Below, piece after piece: positions 1-9,548 of a stretch of 64,000 bases of DNA. The position numbers were made by a program, and so were the translations under genes. A model generated the notes under the pieces. That model made no database searches. It was not told the origin of the DNA and saw only the letters and a list, made by a program, of their open reading frames with translations. The stretch's first letter is position 1. Every line of letters begins with the position of its first letter. Source of the stretch: Bufo bufo (lineage: Eukaryota > Chordata > Amphibia > Anura > Bufonidae); NCBI RefSeq assembly GCF_905171765.1, contig NC_053390.1:302043122-302107121 (forward strand). Direction: 5' to 3'.

Positions 1-157
1 ATATTAAAATAAAATAAAATAACTTTCTATCCTTTGGTTAGATCAACTGGATATAGATCATTTGTGGGTAGTCACTGTGTATTTGTGTAACAATGTTTAA
101 GGTAACTCACGGTTTTCAGGGGTGCTGGATTCCCGAGGATGTGCCTGGACGCGGCGT
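1..157. other. Left edge, no gene seen
   Basis: AT-rich sequence for about 110 bases, turning GC-rich near 120-157. The GC-rich end appears to be the continuation of the repeat that resumes after the chromovirus at 5500, since the chromovirus target duplication CCCGT sits at 158-162 and 5495-5499. I see no coding sequence here. Confidence 0.5.
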
Positions 158-162
158 CCCGT

Positions 163-701
163 TGTCACGGATGGTGTACAGGAAACAAGACAATACAATA
201 TAAACAATGACTCACTGGATCCACAACTAAGGAACAAAAGGGAGACCCCTGCATGAGACCTGCCGCTCTCCCTTATTGCTCAGCCTATGCGACCACCCCA
301 AAGGTGGATGGGCGCATATCCACGTACCTCGACTATCTTACACCTGAAGACCCTACAATAGTGAGGGGATACGACCACCGGCTCCCTACACAGACACGGA
401 GGGAGTCAGGGTCACCTGGATCCAGAAAACAGAAAATCATAAATACATAAACAGCACTTATCTTGCAGACGACTGGGGACTGTGGACTGAGAAGTAGGAA
501 CAGCATGCACACACACTCCAGGAAGTTGTATAAGCCGCACACTACTGCATTCTGGGGAGGAACTTAAAGGGCAGCAATCAGTCCAACTGCATGACAGCTG
601 AGATAGACTAACGAGATGAGGAACTCAACCAAAACAAAGAAATTCAAGGAGGAGGATCTGAAAGGCTCCTGTCAGAGCTTCTCAGCTGTCTGGCTGTGAC
701 A
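163..701 (-). repeat. 3' LTR of the chromovirus
   Basis: Downstream LTR in element orientation. It is preceded by a purine-rich tract and flanked outside by CCCGT at 158-162. The pol reading frame runs through its first 58 bases before stopping at 644, an unusual overlap between coding sequence and LTR. Confidence 0.93.
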
Positions 702-1876
702 GTACCCCTCCCTCTACGAGTGGACTCCGGACACTCAGAGCCCACCTTCTCAGGATGGGACCTATGGAAAGCCCTGATGAGACGAGAGGCCTTAATGTCC
801 GTCACTGGGACCCACATCCTCTCCTCAGGACCATAACCCTCCCAATGAACGAGGTACTGGAGGAAACCGCGGACAAGACGAGAATCCACAATCCTAGAGA
901 CCTGAAATTCAAGATTTCCATCAACCATAATCGGAGGAGGAGGAGGCAAAGGCGAGGGTACAATAGGTTGAACATAAGGTTTCAATAAGGACTTATGAAA
1001 AACATTATGGATCTTCCAAGTCTGAGGAAGATCAAGACGGTAGGCAACAGGATTGATGACAGACAGGATCTTGTAAGGCCCAATAAACCTAGGACCCAAC
1101 TTCCAGGAGGGAACCTTCAATTTGATATTCTTGGTAGACAACCACACCAGATCACCAACATTCAGGTCCGGACCAGGCACACGTCTCTTATCTGCCACAC
1201 GCTTATATCTCTCACTCATGGTCTTTAGATTATCCTGAATCTTTTGCCAAATAGATGACAAAGACGAGGAGAATCTGTCCTCATCAGGTAAACCAGAAGA
1301 CCCCTCTCCCGAGAAAGTCCCAAACTGCGTATGAAACCCATATGCACCAAAAAATGGTGACTTATCAGAGGACTCCTGATGACGGTTATTTAAAGCAAAC
1401 TCAGCAAGGGACAAAAAAGAACACCAATCCTCCTGATTCTCCGCCACAAAACAGCGCAGATATGTCTCCAGATTCTGATTGACGCGCTCCGTCTGGCCAT
1501 TCGACTGCTGGTGGAAAGCAGAAGAGAATGACAACCGAACCCCCAAGCGAGAACAGAAAGCCTTCCAGAATCTGGAAACAAACTGCGTGCCCCTATCAGA
1601 GACTATGTCTGAAGGAATACTATGCAATTTGACAATGTGGTCAATAAATGCCTGCGCCAGCGTCTTAGCATTGGGCAAACCAGGAAAAGGGATAAAATGC
1701 ACCATTTTGCTAAACCGGTCCACCACCACCAGAATCACAGTCTTCCCCGAGGATTGAGGCAAGTCCGTTATGAAGTCCATGGACAGATGTGTCCAAGGAC
1801 GGCAAGGAATGGGCAAGCGAGGAGAGGACCTGATGGCCGTGAATGAGGGACTTTGGCACGAGCGCAAGTCTCGCAA
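644..1876 (-). pseudogene. Chromovirus integrase core plus chromodomain
   Basis: This stretch holds the integrase catalytic core with D34 (MDFITDLP), D94 (SDRGTQF) and E130 (NGQTERVNQ); D94 and E130 are 35 residues apart, the classic DD35E arrangement. A GPY/F-type module follows (GPRFIGPYKI, 261-270). A chromodomain at residues 321-373 contains YLVHWEGYGPEERMW. Chromodomains in this family steer integration toward particular histone marks. The last 19 residues are encoded by the polypurine tract's neighbour and the first bases of the 3' LTR, so either the natural stop was lost or this family reads into its LTR. Confidence 0.9.
704..716 (-). other. Polypurine tract
   Basis: On the minus strand the sequence TAGAGGGAGGGG lies immediately before the 3' LTR, separated from its TGTCAC start by TAC. 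This is the expected place for the plus-strand primer. It also lies inside the pol reading frame. Confidence 0.7.
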
Positions 1877-3175
1877 GCTGCCACAAAACCCTCAACTGAC
1901 TTACGAAGCGCAGGCCACCAGAATCTCCGAGCGATGAGATCCAGTGTGGCTCTTGCCCCCGGGTGCGCAGCAAGGACCGTATCGTGGTGTTCTTTAAAAA
2001 TCTTGTGTCTCAAAGCGAGAGGCACAAACAACCTCCCAGGAGGACAAAGATCAGGAGTTTCTGACTGGGCTGCCTGCACCTCTGCCTCCAATTCAGGAAA
2101 AAGAGCAGAGACCACCACACCTTCAGCCAAAATGGGACCCGGGTCTTCAAAATTCCCACCTCCCGGAAAACAACGTGACAGGGCATCTGCCTTCACATTC
2201 TTAACCCCAGGGCGGAACGTGACAACAAAATTAAACCTTGAAAAGAACAAAGACCATCTGGCTTGTCTCGGGTTCAGACGCTTGGCTGACTCCAAGTGGG
2301 CCAGATTTTTATGGTCAGTAAACACGGTAATAGGGTGTCTGGCTCCCTCTAGCCAATGGCGCCATTCCTCAAAAGCCAACTTGATGGCCAACAATTCCCT
2401 ATCTCCCACATCATAATTTCTCTCTGCGGAGGAGAGTTTCTTTGAGAAAAAGGCACACGGTTGCCATTTGGCAGGAGAGGAACCCTGAGACAAGACCGCA
2501 CCCACCCCTACCTCAGAAGCATCAACCTCAACTATGAAGGGTAACGAAATATCAGGTTGTACCAGGATGGGAGCGGAAGCAAAACTCTCCTTGATATTAG
2601 AAAAGGCCTTACGCGCCTCTACCGACCAGGATGAAAAATCTACCCCCTTTCTGGTCATATCAGTGAGTGGTTTAACAACAAAGGAATAATTCAAAATAAA
2701 TTTCCTGTAATAATTGGCAAAGCCCAAAAAACGTATCAGCGCCTTCTGATTCTCAGGAAGCTCCCACTCAAGCACAGCGCGGACCTTCTCGGGGTCCATG
2801 CGAAAACCAGAAGCGGAGAGAAGAAACCCCAGAAATTGAATTTCTGGAACTGCAAACACACATTTTTCCAGTTTTGCGTATAATTTATTCTCCCGCAGAA
2901 TGAGCAAGACCTGACGTAAGTGTTCCTTATGAGTCTTGAAATCAGGAGAAAAAATCAAAATGTCATCCAAATACACTAATACAAATTTTCCCATTAAATG
3001 ATAAAAAAATGCTGTTGACGAAATGCTGAAAAACGGCTGGGGCATTCATCAAACCAAAAGGCATAACCAAATTCTCAAAATGGCCCTCGGGGTATTGAAA
3101 GCCGTCTTCCATTCATCTCCTTCTCTGACCCTGACCAGGTTGTATGCCCCTCTTAGGTCTAATTTGGAAAAGACT
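1768..3175 (-). pseudogene. Chromovirus RT palm, RNase H and integrase finger
   Basis: RT coding sequence continues after the break at about 3175 and is shifted again near 3020. The long open stretch (1768-3045, 425 residues) carries the polymerase catalytic motif YLDD at residues 25-28, followed by connection and RNase H domains (FIVEVDASEVGVGAVLSQ, later TDHKNLAHL), and the HHCC zinc finger of integrase (HH...CETCARAK) near its end. The frame breaks at about 1800, where the integrase core continues in the next frame. The order PR-RT-RH-IN is that of Ty3/gypsy elements. Confidence 0.9.
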
Positions 3176-4339
3176 TTAGCCCCCAACAACCTGGTTAAAC
3201 AGGTCCGGGATCAGAGGAAGCGGATAAGGATCACGAATAGTGATACTGTTCAGCTCCCTGAAATCCAGACAAGGTCTTAAAGAACCATCTTTTTTCTTAA
3301 CAAAGAAAAAGCCAGCGGCAACAGGTGACTTCGAGGGTCGTATGTGTCCTTTTCTCAAACTCTCAGAGATATAAGCACGCATAGCGACCCTCTCAGGTTG
3401 GGAGAGATTGTATAAATGAGATTTAGGCAGCTTGGCGCCTGGGATGAGATTAATAGGGCAATCATACTCCCTGTGCGGAGGCAAATCCTGAACTCCACTC
3501 TCAGAGAAGACATCCGAAAATTCAGAGAGGAAAGGTGGTACAGTCTTAGTAGAAACCTCAGAAACAGATGTTATGAGGCAATTCTCTCTGCAAAAGTCAC
3601 TCCAACCATTTATTTGCCTCGCTTGCCAATCAATGGTGGGGTTATGTTTAGTGAGCCAGGGTAGTCCCAACACTAGAGGAGTAGGCAAACCGCTAAGGAC
3701 GAAACATGACACATCCTCAACATGAGCATCACTCACAATTAAACGGATATTGTGAACTATGCCCTTTAATGATTTCTGAGAAAGTGGAGCGGAATCAATA
3801 GCAAAAACAGGAATATCCTTTCCCAAAGTGCATACCTTGAAACCATGAGTTATTGCAAATTGATTATCAATGAGATTGACAGCTGCTCCACTATCCACAA
3901 AAATCTCACAAAAAATGCTCTTGCTCTCTAGCGCCACCCTAGCAGGTAGGACAAAACGGGAACTACAAGCAAAAGGAAAACCTTCAATTTCCGCCTCAAC
4001 CCTGCCAATAGTAACAGACGGAACATTTTTAAAAGATTTTTTCCTTTTTGTCTCTTTATTACTCCCAGAAAACTGCCTGAATCTCCTAGAGGGACAAACA
4101 TTTGCCAAATGATTTATACCTCCACAACAAAAACAAACCCTCCCATGCGGGCTGAATCTTCTATTGTCTGAGGCAATCAACCCCAGCTGCATGGGTTCCT
4201 GCTCAGAAGGGGCTGACAGTGACTGAGACCCCTGCGCACAGAATGAGACAGCTGTACTGTCCCGGGACTGAGTATGACAGGAAGGAGAGATCTCGCCTCT
4301 CTCACTAAGACGCCTGTCAATACGAACGGCCTGAGACAT
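3176..4339 (-). pseudogene. Chromovirus nucleocapsid, protease and start of RT
   Basis: A 387-residue open stretch in the same frame as the gag start. A CCHC zinc knuckle with spacing C-x2-C-x4-H-x4-C is at residues 69-82 and would bind the RNA. An aspartic protease with the catalytic triplet DSG is at 149-151 (FVDSGAAVNLID), which would cleave the polyprotein. From about residue 300 the reverse transcriptase begins, with KKKDGSLRPCLDFRELN typical of Ty3 enzymes. The frame is lost near 3176, in the fingers/palm of RT; matching RT sequence goes on in another frame. Confidence 0.88.
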
Positions 4340-4927
4340 AGCAGTCCAGAGTCCAGGGAGATTGGCCTCTCATGAAAGGCAAATGCATCTTTCAATCCCT
4401 CTGAAAGACCCTGGCAAAATTGACTTCGGAGTGCAGCATCATTCCAACCAGTATCAGCTGCCCATCTCCGAAAATTCTGAGCAGTATATCTCTGCGGATT
4501 GTTTACCCTGGCATAACAGACGTAGTTTAGACTCAGCCAGAGCAATACGATCCGGATCATCATATATCTGACCCAGGGCTAAAAAGAATTCATCCACTGA
4601 GCGGAGGGGCCGTGCCCCCTCCGGCAGCGAAAAGGCCCAAGACTGAGCGTTACCCCTGAGCAGCGATACAATGATCCCCACCCTCCGTTCTTCATCACCA
4701 GAGGAATGGGGAAGAAGGCGAAAATGGAGTTTGCAAGCCTCTTTAAAACGCACAAAATTCTCACTACCCCCAGAGAACGTATCCGGGAGCGAGATCTTAG
4801 GCTCAGCACAAACTCCATGAACGCAAGCTGAACCGGTCACTTGAAACTGAGAAAAAATCCTACGGAGATCAGCTACCTCCAATGAAAGACCCTGGAGGCG
4901 TTCAGCCAAAAGTGAAACCGGATCCAT
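4340..4927 (-). pseudogene. Chromovirus gag, N-terminal and capsid part, frameshifted
   Basis: The frame opens at 4927, only 28 bases after the 5' LTR, beginning MDPVSLLAERLQGL with a leucine-rich start that may form a coiled coil. It continues through a capsid-like region (FVRFKEACKLHF, then AQSWAFSLPEG) to a stop at 4454. The Gag-like sequence then continues in a second frame (FRRWAADTGWNDAALRSQF) across about 4470-4365, and returns to the first frame before 4339. Two compensating indels therefore break the gene. Gag would form the particle that packages the RNA. The region is conserved enough that the breaks look recent, or could be sequencing indels. Confidence 0.8.
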
Positions 4928-4943
4928 GCTTGAGACGGTTTTG

Positions 4944-4953
4944 GCGGCTTATA
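4944..4953 (-). promoter_or_regulatory. Candidate self-priming primer-binding site
   Basis: One base after the 5' LTR, the minus strand reads TATAAGCCGC. No tRNA-type TGG site follows the LTR. The same 10 bases are exactly complementary to GCGGCTTATA within the LTR (5322-5331), just where an RNA starting about 30 bases after the TATA-like box would begin. Tf1/sushi-group Ty3 elements are known to prime reverse transcription with the 5' end of their own RNA, and this geometry fits that mechanism. Confidence 0.6.
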
Positions 4954-4954
4954 A

Positions 4955-5494
4955 TGTCACGGATGGTGTACAGGAAACAAGACAATACAATATAAACAAT
5001 GACTCACTGGATCCACAACTAAGGAATAAAAGGGAGACCCCTGCATGAGACCTGCCGCTCTCCCTTATTGCTCAGCCTATGCGACCACCCCAAAGGTGGA
5101 TGGGCGCATATCCACGTACCTCGACTATCTTACACCTGAAGACCCTTACAATAGTGAGGGGATACGACCACCGGCTCCCTACACAGACACGGAGGGAGTC
5201 AGGGTCACCTGGATCCAGAAAACAGAAAATCATAAATACATAAACAGCACTTATCTTGCAGACGACTGGGGACTGTGGACTGAGAACTAGGAACAGCATG
5301 CACACACACTCCAGGAAGTTGTATAAGCCGCACACTACTGCATTCTGGGGAGGAACTTAAAGAGCAGCAATCAGTCCAACTGCATGACAGCTGAGATAGA
5401 CTAACGAGATGAGGAACTCAACCAAAACAAAGAAATTAAAGGAGGAGGATCTGAAAGGCTCCTGTCAGAGCTTCTTAGCTGTCTGGCTGTGACA
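4955..5494 (-). repeat. 5' LTR of the chromovirus
   Basis: The LTR at the upstream end of the element in its own orientation. It starts TGTCACAGCCAGACAG on the minus strand and ends in ...CGTGACA, next to the inferred primer site. It contains a TATA-like TTTAAG and the inferred RNA start. It matches the 163-701 copy almost exactly, with one extra T near 5147. Confidence 0.93.
5356..5361 (-). promoter_or_regulatory. TATA-like box of the 5' LTR
   Basis: TTTAAG on the minus strand lies 30 bases upstream of the position where the self-priming model places the RNA 5' end (about 5331). Spacing is typical of a TATA box. This is inference from position and sequence only. Confidence 0.45.
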
Positions 5495-5499
5495 CCCGT

Positions 5500-6105
5500 G
5501 TGGTCTATGGCACTGATCGTACCTCTGAATATGGCTACCCCTTTGTGGAATGTTCCGTGTAGTTGCTTCTTTCTTTCGTCAATCTTCCGTGGCAAACACT
5601 AAGTGAGTCCGCGGTCCTCGAGGTTCCCAGCGGTATATGCTTCCGGGTATGATGACCAACCTCTCCACGTGACTTCAAACTCTGATCATGTGACACGGAA
5701 GTTCCGTACTTTAAATTCGATGATAACTTCTTCGATATTTCGAATACGATGGTAACTGCTTCAAAAATAACTGCTGTAGGGATCCTTTCTTTCGTGATCA
5801 CTTTCGTAAACGATGGACCCTCCTTTCCCAAACGCGTTTCGGGACCTCAAGTCCCTTCATCAGTGAGTGAGGGTCTTCCTCCGGATACCGGCCTTTTATA
5901 GGGAATTATGGGTTGGCATTTTGGAGTTAACCCTAAAGACCGGAGCCCGGACTACATAGGAATAGATCGTATATATATCACTTGCACTTTTCTATATCCA
6001 ACCTACTATAATAAAATCTCGAATAATATATATTCGAACAATCAAACATTATATTCGAATGTCACCATAATACAATCTCAAATCGGTGTATATAATTGAA
6101 GAACA
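5500..6105 (-). mobile_element. Penelope-like repeat with hammerhead ribozyme
   Basis: The stretch after the chromovirus is a mixed GC- and AT-rich repeat. On the minus strand it contains a hammerhead ribozyme core (separate entry) preceded by GCCGGTATCCGGAGG. Hammerheads in metazoan genomes are typical of the terminal repeats of Penelope-like retroelements, so I infer that origin. No coding sequence of such an element is visible. The chromovirus interrupts this repeat, whose other part is at about 110-157. Confidence 0.5.
5816..5875 (-). ncRNA. Hammerhead ribozyme, type I, short helix III
   Basis: On the minus strand all core elements are present: CTGATGA (5863-5857), a stem II of GGGAC/GTCCC with loop TTGAG (5855-5841), and GAA (5840-5838). 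The short hairpin ACGCGT follows as helix III (5837-5832), then T at 5831 as the nucleotide before cleavage. Helix I is closed by CTCA/TGGG and by GACCCTC (5875-5869) with GAGGGTC (5822-5816). One extra A lies between CTGATGA and stem II, which may lower activity; the same extra A occurs in the relic at 54705. A self-cleaving RNA of this form would cut between 5831 and 5830. Confidence 0.75.
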
Positions 6106-6178
6106 TTTTAGGGTTAGTTTTACTCTATTTGGCAATTAATCTCTCGGTCTCTAGTTTGGCCGCTTTTATTAGTTTTTT

Positions 6179-6650
6179 TCATCTTCTATATTTTTCCTTA
6201 TAGTTTTTCAGTACTTCCGTGCTACCCTCCTGTTTTAGTGATTTATATGCTTTCTTTTTGTCATTTATTTCTTTTTTTACAGTTCTATTTATCCACATTG
6301 GTTTCTTTTTGTTCCTTAACCTTTTATTCCCATATGGTATGTACCTCTCACAATGAGATTTTAGGATGTTTTTAAAGATATCCCATTTTGTGGCTGTATT
6401 TTTATTTTTGAGGACTTTGTCCCAGTTAGTTAGGCCTATGGCCTCTCTTAGTTGGCTAAATTTTGTTTTTTTGAAGTATGGTATTTTTGTTCCTCCCTTT
6501 ACAAACGCTCTTTTGAATGATAATTGGAAGGTTATTACTTTATGGTCACTATTTCCCAGGTGTCTCCCAACCTGCACGTCTGTTGTTCTGTCAGGCCTAT
6601 TTGTTAATACTAAGTCCAGTATGGCCGTCCCTCTAGTCAGGTCCTGAACC
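6179..6650 (-). pseudogene. CR1/L2-type LINE fragment, endonuclease end
   Basis: Minus-strand translation gives the end of an apurinic-type endonuclease and the linker toward RT: LVLTNRP, then GRHLGNSDHKVITFQL (the SDH active-site motif), then KKPMWINRTVKKEINDKKKAY. These are characteristic of CR1/L2 non-LTR retrotransposon ORF2. Only about 150 residues remain; the 5' end stops near 6650 beside the piggyBac element, and the 3' end is lost at about 6170. It is a dead fragment. Confidence 0.75.
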
Positions 6651-6733
6651 AGACATTTTTTTTTGTTTTAGTGTCTCAAGTCTGAGAAACAGTTTTTTAT
6701 ACGATTGTCAGTGGCTAAATTTGGATTATAAAT

Positions 6734-8143
6734 TTAGTACTCCATGGAAGTGTGGTACTCCCTGAAGCAACCAATAATGCAGAGGCCCGGATGATCGGGG
6801 CACATGTCACACTTAGTAGTGGTGTCCTTCCGTATCCCCCTCCTGTGACACACTCTGCACTTTTTTGGGGTCCGTCCCTTCTTTCCAGTATGGGGGACCA
6901 TACTTGGAAAGTGTTGGCCAGGGACGATCCGGGCGCCTCCAGTTCCCAAGGTACTCTGGCCTGCTCTTTCCCGGTCAGAAAATATCAGGGCCTTGAGGAC
7001 TGCCTCATAGAACTGAAGGAATGTCCCTGTGTTGCCAGCGCTCCAGGACAGCACAAAAGAGTTGTACAAGGCAACCTGTACCAAGTAGACCGCAACTTTT
7101 TTGTACCATGCCCGGGTTTTGCGCATGGCCTTATATGGCTTGAGGACTTGATCAGAGAGATCAACTCCTCCCATATACCGATTGTAGTCGACGATACAAT
7201 CGGGCTTGAGGAACGTTGCCGCGGTACCTCGCACAGGGACAGGGGTGATGCCATTACCATGAATTGTGGACAGTACAAGGACATCCCTCTTGTCCTTATA
7301 TCTGACCAGTAACAGGTTTCCACTTGTAAGGCCACAGGTCTCACCCCTGGGGATAGGTACCTGGAGGGGGTAGGTAGGGAGGCCACTTTGATTTTTCCGC
7401 ACGGTCCCACAAGCGGACATGCATCTGGCGGCGAGGGACTGGAACAAGGGGATACTAGTATAAAAGTTATCCACATACAGGTGGTAACCCTTATCTATCA
7501 GTGGGTGCAGAAGGTCCCACATAAGTTTCCCGCTAACACCCAGAGTGGGGGGACATTCTAGGGGTTGAATACGGGAATTTCGCCCCTCGTACACACGAAA
7601 CTTGTAAGTGTACCCTGAGGTACTCTCACAAAGTTTGTACAGCTTCACGCCATACCTCGCCTGCTTAGAGGGAACATACTGGTGGAAAAGGAGTCTCCCC
7701 TTAAAAGCAATGAGAGACTCATCAACATAGACCTCCCTTCCAGGTACATAGGCCTGTACAAATTTGGCCCCAAAGTGATCGATGACCGGCCTGATTTTGT
7801 ACAGGCGGTCATAGGCAGGATCACCTTGGGGGGGACATGCTGCATTATCTGCATAATGCAGGCATTTCCGGATGGCCTCAAACCAGGAGCGTGTCATGGC
7901 CATACTGTAAAGTGGGGTCTGGTAGAGGACGTCCCCACTCCAGTAATGCCTGACACTAGGTTTCTTGACTAGGCCCATGTGCAGTGCTAGGCCCCAAAAT
8001 GTCCTCATCTCGGCTGCACTGAACGGGGTCCAGCCACCGGGCCTAGCCAAAAAGGAGCCCGGGTGCCCGGGGTGTTGAGCAACCTGCAGCACCCCTGGGG
8101 CGTCTAGGGTCACACAAACCGTTTGTTTTTTTCGTCGGTTCAT
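6734..8143 (-). CDS. piggyBac-type transposase, open over 469 residues
   Basis: A cut-and-paste DNA transposase of the piggyBac family, which moves elements by hairpin intermediates at TTAA targets. The three catalytic aspartates are recognisable: D141 in VDESLIAFKG, D225 in LYVDNFYTS and D328 in YMGGVDLSDQ. Their spacing (84 and 103) is close to that of the insect enzyme. A C-terminal cysteine/histidine-rich cross-brace domain follows (CRVCHRRGIRK, CDMCPDHPGLC, 432-460), used for binding the transposon end. There is no internal stop or frameshift. The first methionine shown may not be the true start, since related proteins carry about 100 more residues at the acidic N terminus. Flanking terminal repeats with TTAA could not be identified, so it could be a young element with decayed ends or a candidate for a retained host gene. 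It lies 0.4 kb upstream of V1 in the opposite orientation. Confidence 0.85.
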   Translation of the reverse strand: MNRRKKQTVCVTLDAPGVLQVAQHPGHPGSFLARPGGWTPFSAAEMRTFWGLALHMGLVKKPSVRHYWSGDVLYQTPLYSMAMTRSWFEAIRKCLHYADNAACPPQGDPAYDRLYKIRPVIDHFGAKFVQAYVPGREVYVDESLIAFKGRLLFHQYVPSKQARYGVKLYKLCESTSGYTYKFRVYEGRNSRIQPLECPPTLGVSGKLMWDLLHPLIDKGYHLYVDNFYTSIPLFQSLAARCMSACGTVRKNQSGLPTYPLQVPIPRGETCGLTSGNLLLVRYKDKRDVLVLSTIHGNGITPVPVRGTAATFLKPDCIVDYNRYMGGVDLSDQVLKPYKAMRKTRAWYKKVAVYLVQVALYNSFVLSWSAGNTGTFLQFYEAVLKALIFSDRERAGQSTLGTGGARIVPGQHFPSMVPHTGKKGRTPKKCRVCHRRGIRKDTTTKCDMCPDHPGLCIIGCFREYHTSMEY

Positions 8144-8560
8144 TCGAATTTCAGCAGCTTTTTTCTCCCATTAAATCATCAAACATCATAACAGCTTTTC
8201 TATTTCCATGAACATCAGCAGGGGAAATACACAGTCAGCATGACAATATCAGAACATTCTGCATATAGAAAAATATGGCTGTATGTATAATTCTACCGGC
8301 TATTACCATCAGCTCTTTATTCCAGAGGGATTTCCAAATGTAGAACATGATAAAGGTTAATATGTATAAAGTCTTCCTATAACAGCTGTATGCAGTGACT
8401 AGAAAACCAGCCCATTCTATCTATATATAGCATCACAATGATGAGGAGAGTAGTGGTGTGTGACATGTGACATGACAGGAAAGACTGAGGTGCGGTGTGT
8501 GGTAAATGTCACATCTCCTCAGACACCTGATGATACAAGGTGCAGGGCACCCAGTACACC
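8144..8560. promoter_or_regulatory. Upstream region of V1
   Basis: No coding sequence. A CTATATATAG stretch at about 8419 and a run of TGTGACATGTGACATGAC near 8458-8475 resemble TATA and CRE-like elements of TCR V promoters, but they are weak matches. A TTAA at about 8172 could be the outer end of the piggyBac element. Confidence 0.3.
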
Positions 8561-9077
8561 ATGATGTGGACTACTAGCAGGACTATCCTTCCAGGACTCT
8601 TACTAGTCACTATTATTACAGGTGAGGGGAATTTTATTACTGTTTCTATTTCTTCTATTTTTATGTTGACATTTGACAAAAAATGTACTGTTTAATACAA
8701 AATGATAAACATTATGTTATATAAAACCTATGCAGAAGTAGATGATAATATAATAAAAAATACAAATATTGAATATTATTCTGTCTTCCAGATGTGCAGT
8801 CAGATTCTCAGGTGTCACAGGATCCAGATCTTCACATTACAGAAGACCAAGATATCTCCCTGAAATGTACTCACACAATATCAAATTATGATCTTCTGGT
8901 CTGGTACAAGCAATTCCCTGGACTCGGACTGGAGATCTGTAGTTATGGAGTGAGCTCACCTACTAACCTGTACTCCAGATACTCAATGACCATGGAGAGA
9001 AGCACTCTTAGTACTCAGCTTCATATAAAGAATGTGAAGGGGGAGGACACAGCCGTGTATTACTGTGCAGTGAGAGA
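8561..9077 (+). CDS. T-cell receptor V segment V1 (TRAV/TRDV-like)
   Basis: A germline, unrearranged V segment in two exons. Exon 1 (8561-8621) encodes a hydrophobic signal peptide beginning MMWTTSRTILPGLLLVTII and ends at a GTGAGG donor. The intron is 170 bases and ends in TTCCAG. Exon 2 (8792-9077) joins in phase 1 and encodes the immunoglobulin V domain, with first cysteine in ISLKCTH, tryptophan in LVWYKQFPG, and second cysteine in EDTAVYYCAVRD. The WYKQFPG framework and CAVR ending are typical of TCR alpha/delta V regions, though the KGEDTAVYYCA end also recalls heavy-chain-like V segments. An extra cysteine occurs at the CDR2 border (EICSYG). The exon is open and directly followed by a recombination signal, so it is probably functional. 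It would be expressed on T cells after joining to a (D)J segment. Confidence 0.85.
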
Positions 9078-9116
9078 CACAGTGACACCGACACACTGCA
9101 GCTCTGTACAAGAAGC
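9078..9116 (+). promoter_or_regulatory. 23-RSS of V1
   Basis: Perfect consensus heptamer CACAGTG (9078-9084), a 23-base spacer, and nonamer ACAAGAAGC (9108-9116) with seven of nine consensus bases. This is the RAG1/RAG2 target and fits the 23-bp spacer used by TRAV/TRDV segments. Confidence 0.88.
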
Positions 9117-9540
9117 AAGAAACCAACATCTAGCAAAAAAATTTACAGATTTGTAATATTTTTGCAAACCAAAAATTGAGGTCGGTTATGACAAGGGAAA
9201 GTGAGATAATGATTTTGGAATTAATCTGAATGAAAAATGGGGTAGAAATTTGAATACTATTTATTGCATTTCTGTGTGTGCTCCTCAGTACATTTCCCAG
9301 ATGTTCCTTGTCTTTAGGGCTCACTTTTATCTCTCTAAAATGAAAACGCTGGGATTTATTAGTGAAGATAAATGTCAGGTGTAAAAATGAGAAAGTTGAT
9401 CTCATTCATGTGATGTCGGGGTGGGGGTGGGTGTCTGTCAATTAATAGATGAATCATATGGAGTGTAAACTGTGGGGGACCCTGTCATTTTTATTTTAGG
9501 ATTAGAAGATTTTGAAAGAGTAGGTAAAGAAGAGAATATT
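9117..9540. other. Spacer downstream of V1, nothing recognised
   Basis: AT-rich non-coding DNA. I see no gene, J segment or clear repeat boundary. Confidence 0.5.
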
Positions 9541-9548
9541 GCTATTCT

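Larger units (their letters stand above)
163..5494 (-). mobile_element. Full-length Ty3/gypsy chromovirus retrotransposon
   Basis: A complete LTR retrotransposon read on the minus strand. Two LTRs of 539 and 540 bases begin TGTCAC and end GTGACA, and the insertion is bracketed by the 5-bp duplication CCCGT (158-162 and 5495-5499). The internal part encodes, in order, a Gag with a CCHC zinc knuckle, an aspartic protease, reverse transcriptase, RNase H, integrase with HHCC finger and DD35E core, and a C-terminal chromodomain. That gene order and the chromodomain place it among chromoviruses, probably near the vertebrate sushi-like group. By eye the LTRs differ by five substitutions and one indel, so the insertion looks recent, yet the coding region has at least four frame breaks, so this copy is probably not autonomous. 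It landed inside a repeat carrying a hammerhead ribozyme. Confidence 0.93.

Noticed and set aside
8561..9077. V1 as an immunoglobulin heavy-chain V segment
   Set aside because: Signal spacer also fits IGHV, but WYKQFPG and CAVRD are more typical of TRAV/TRDV. Not fully excluded.
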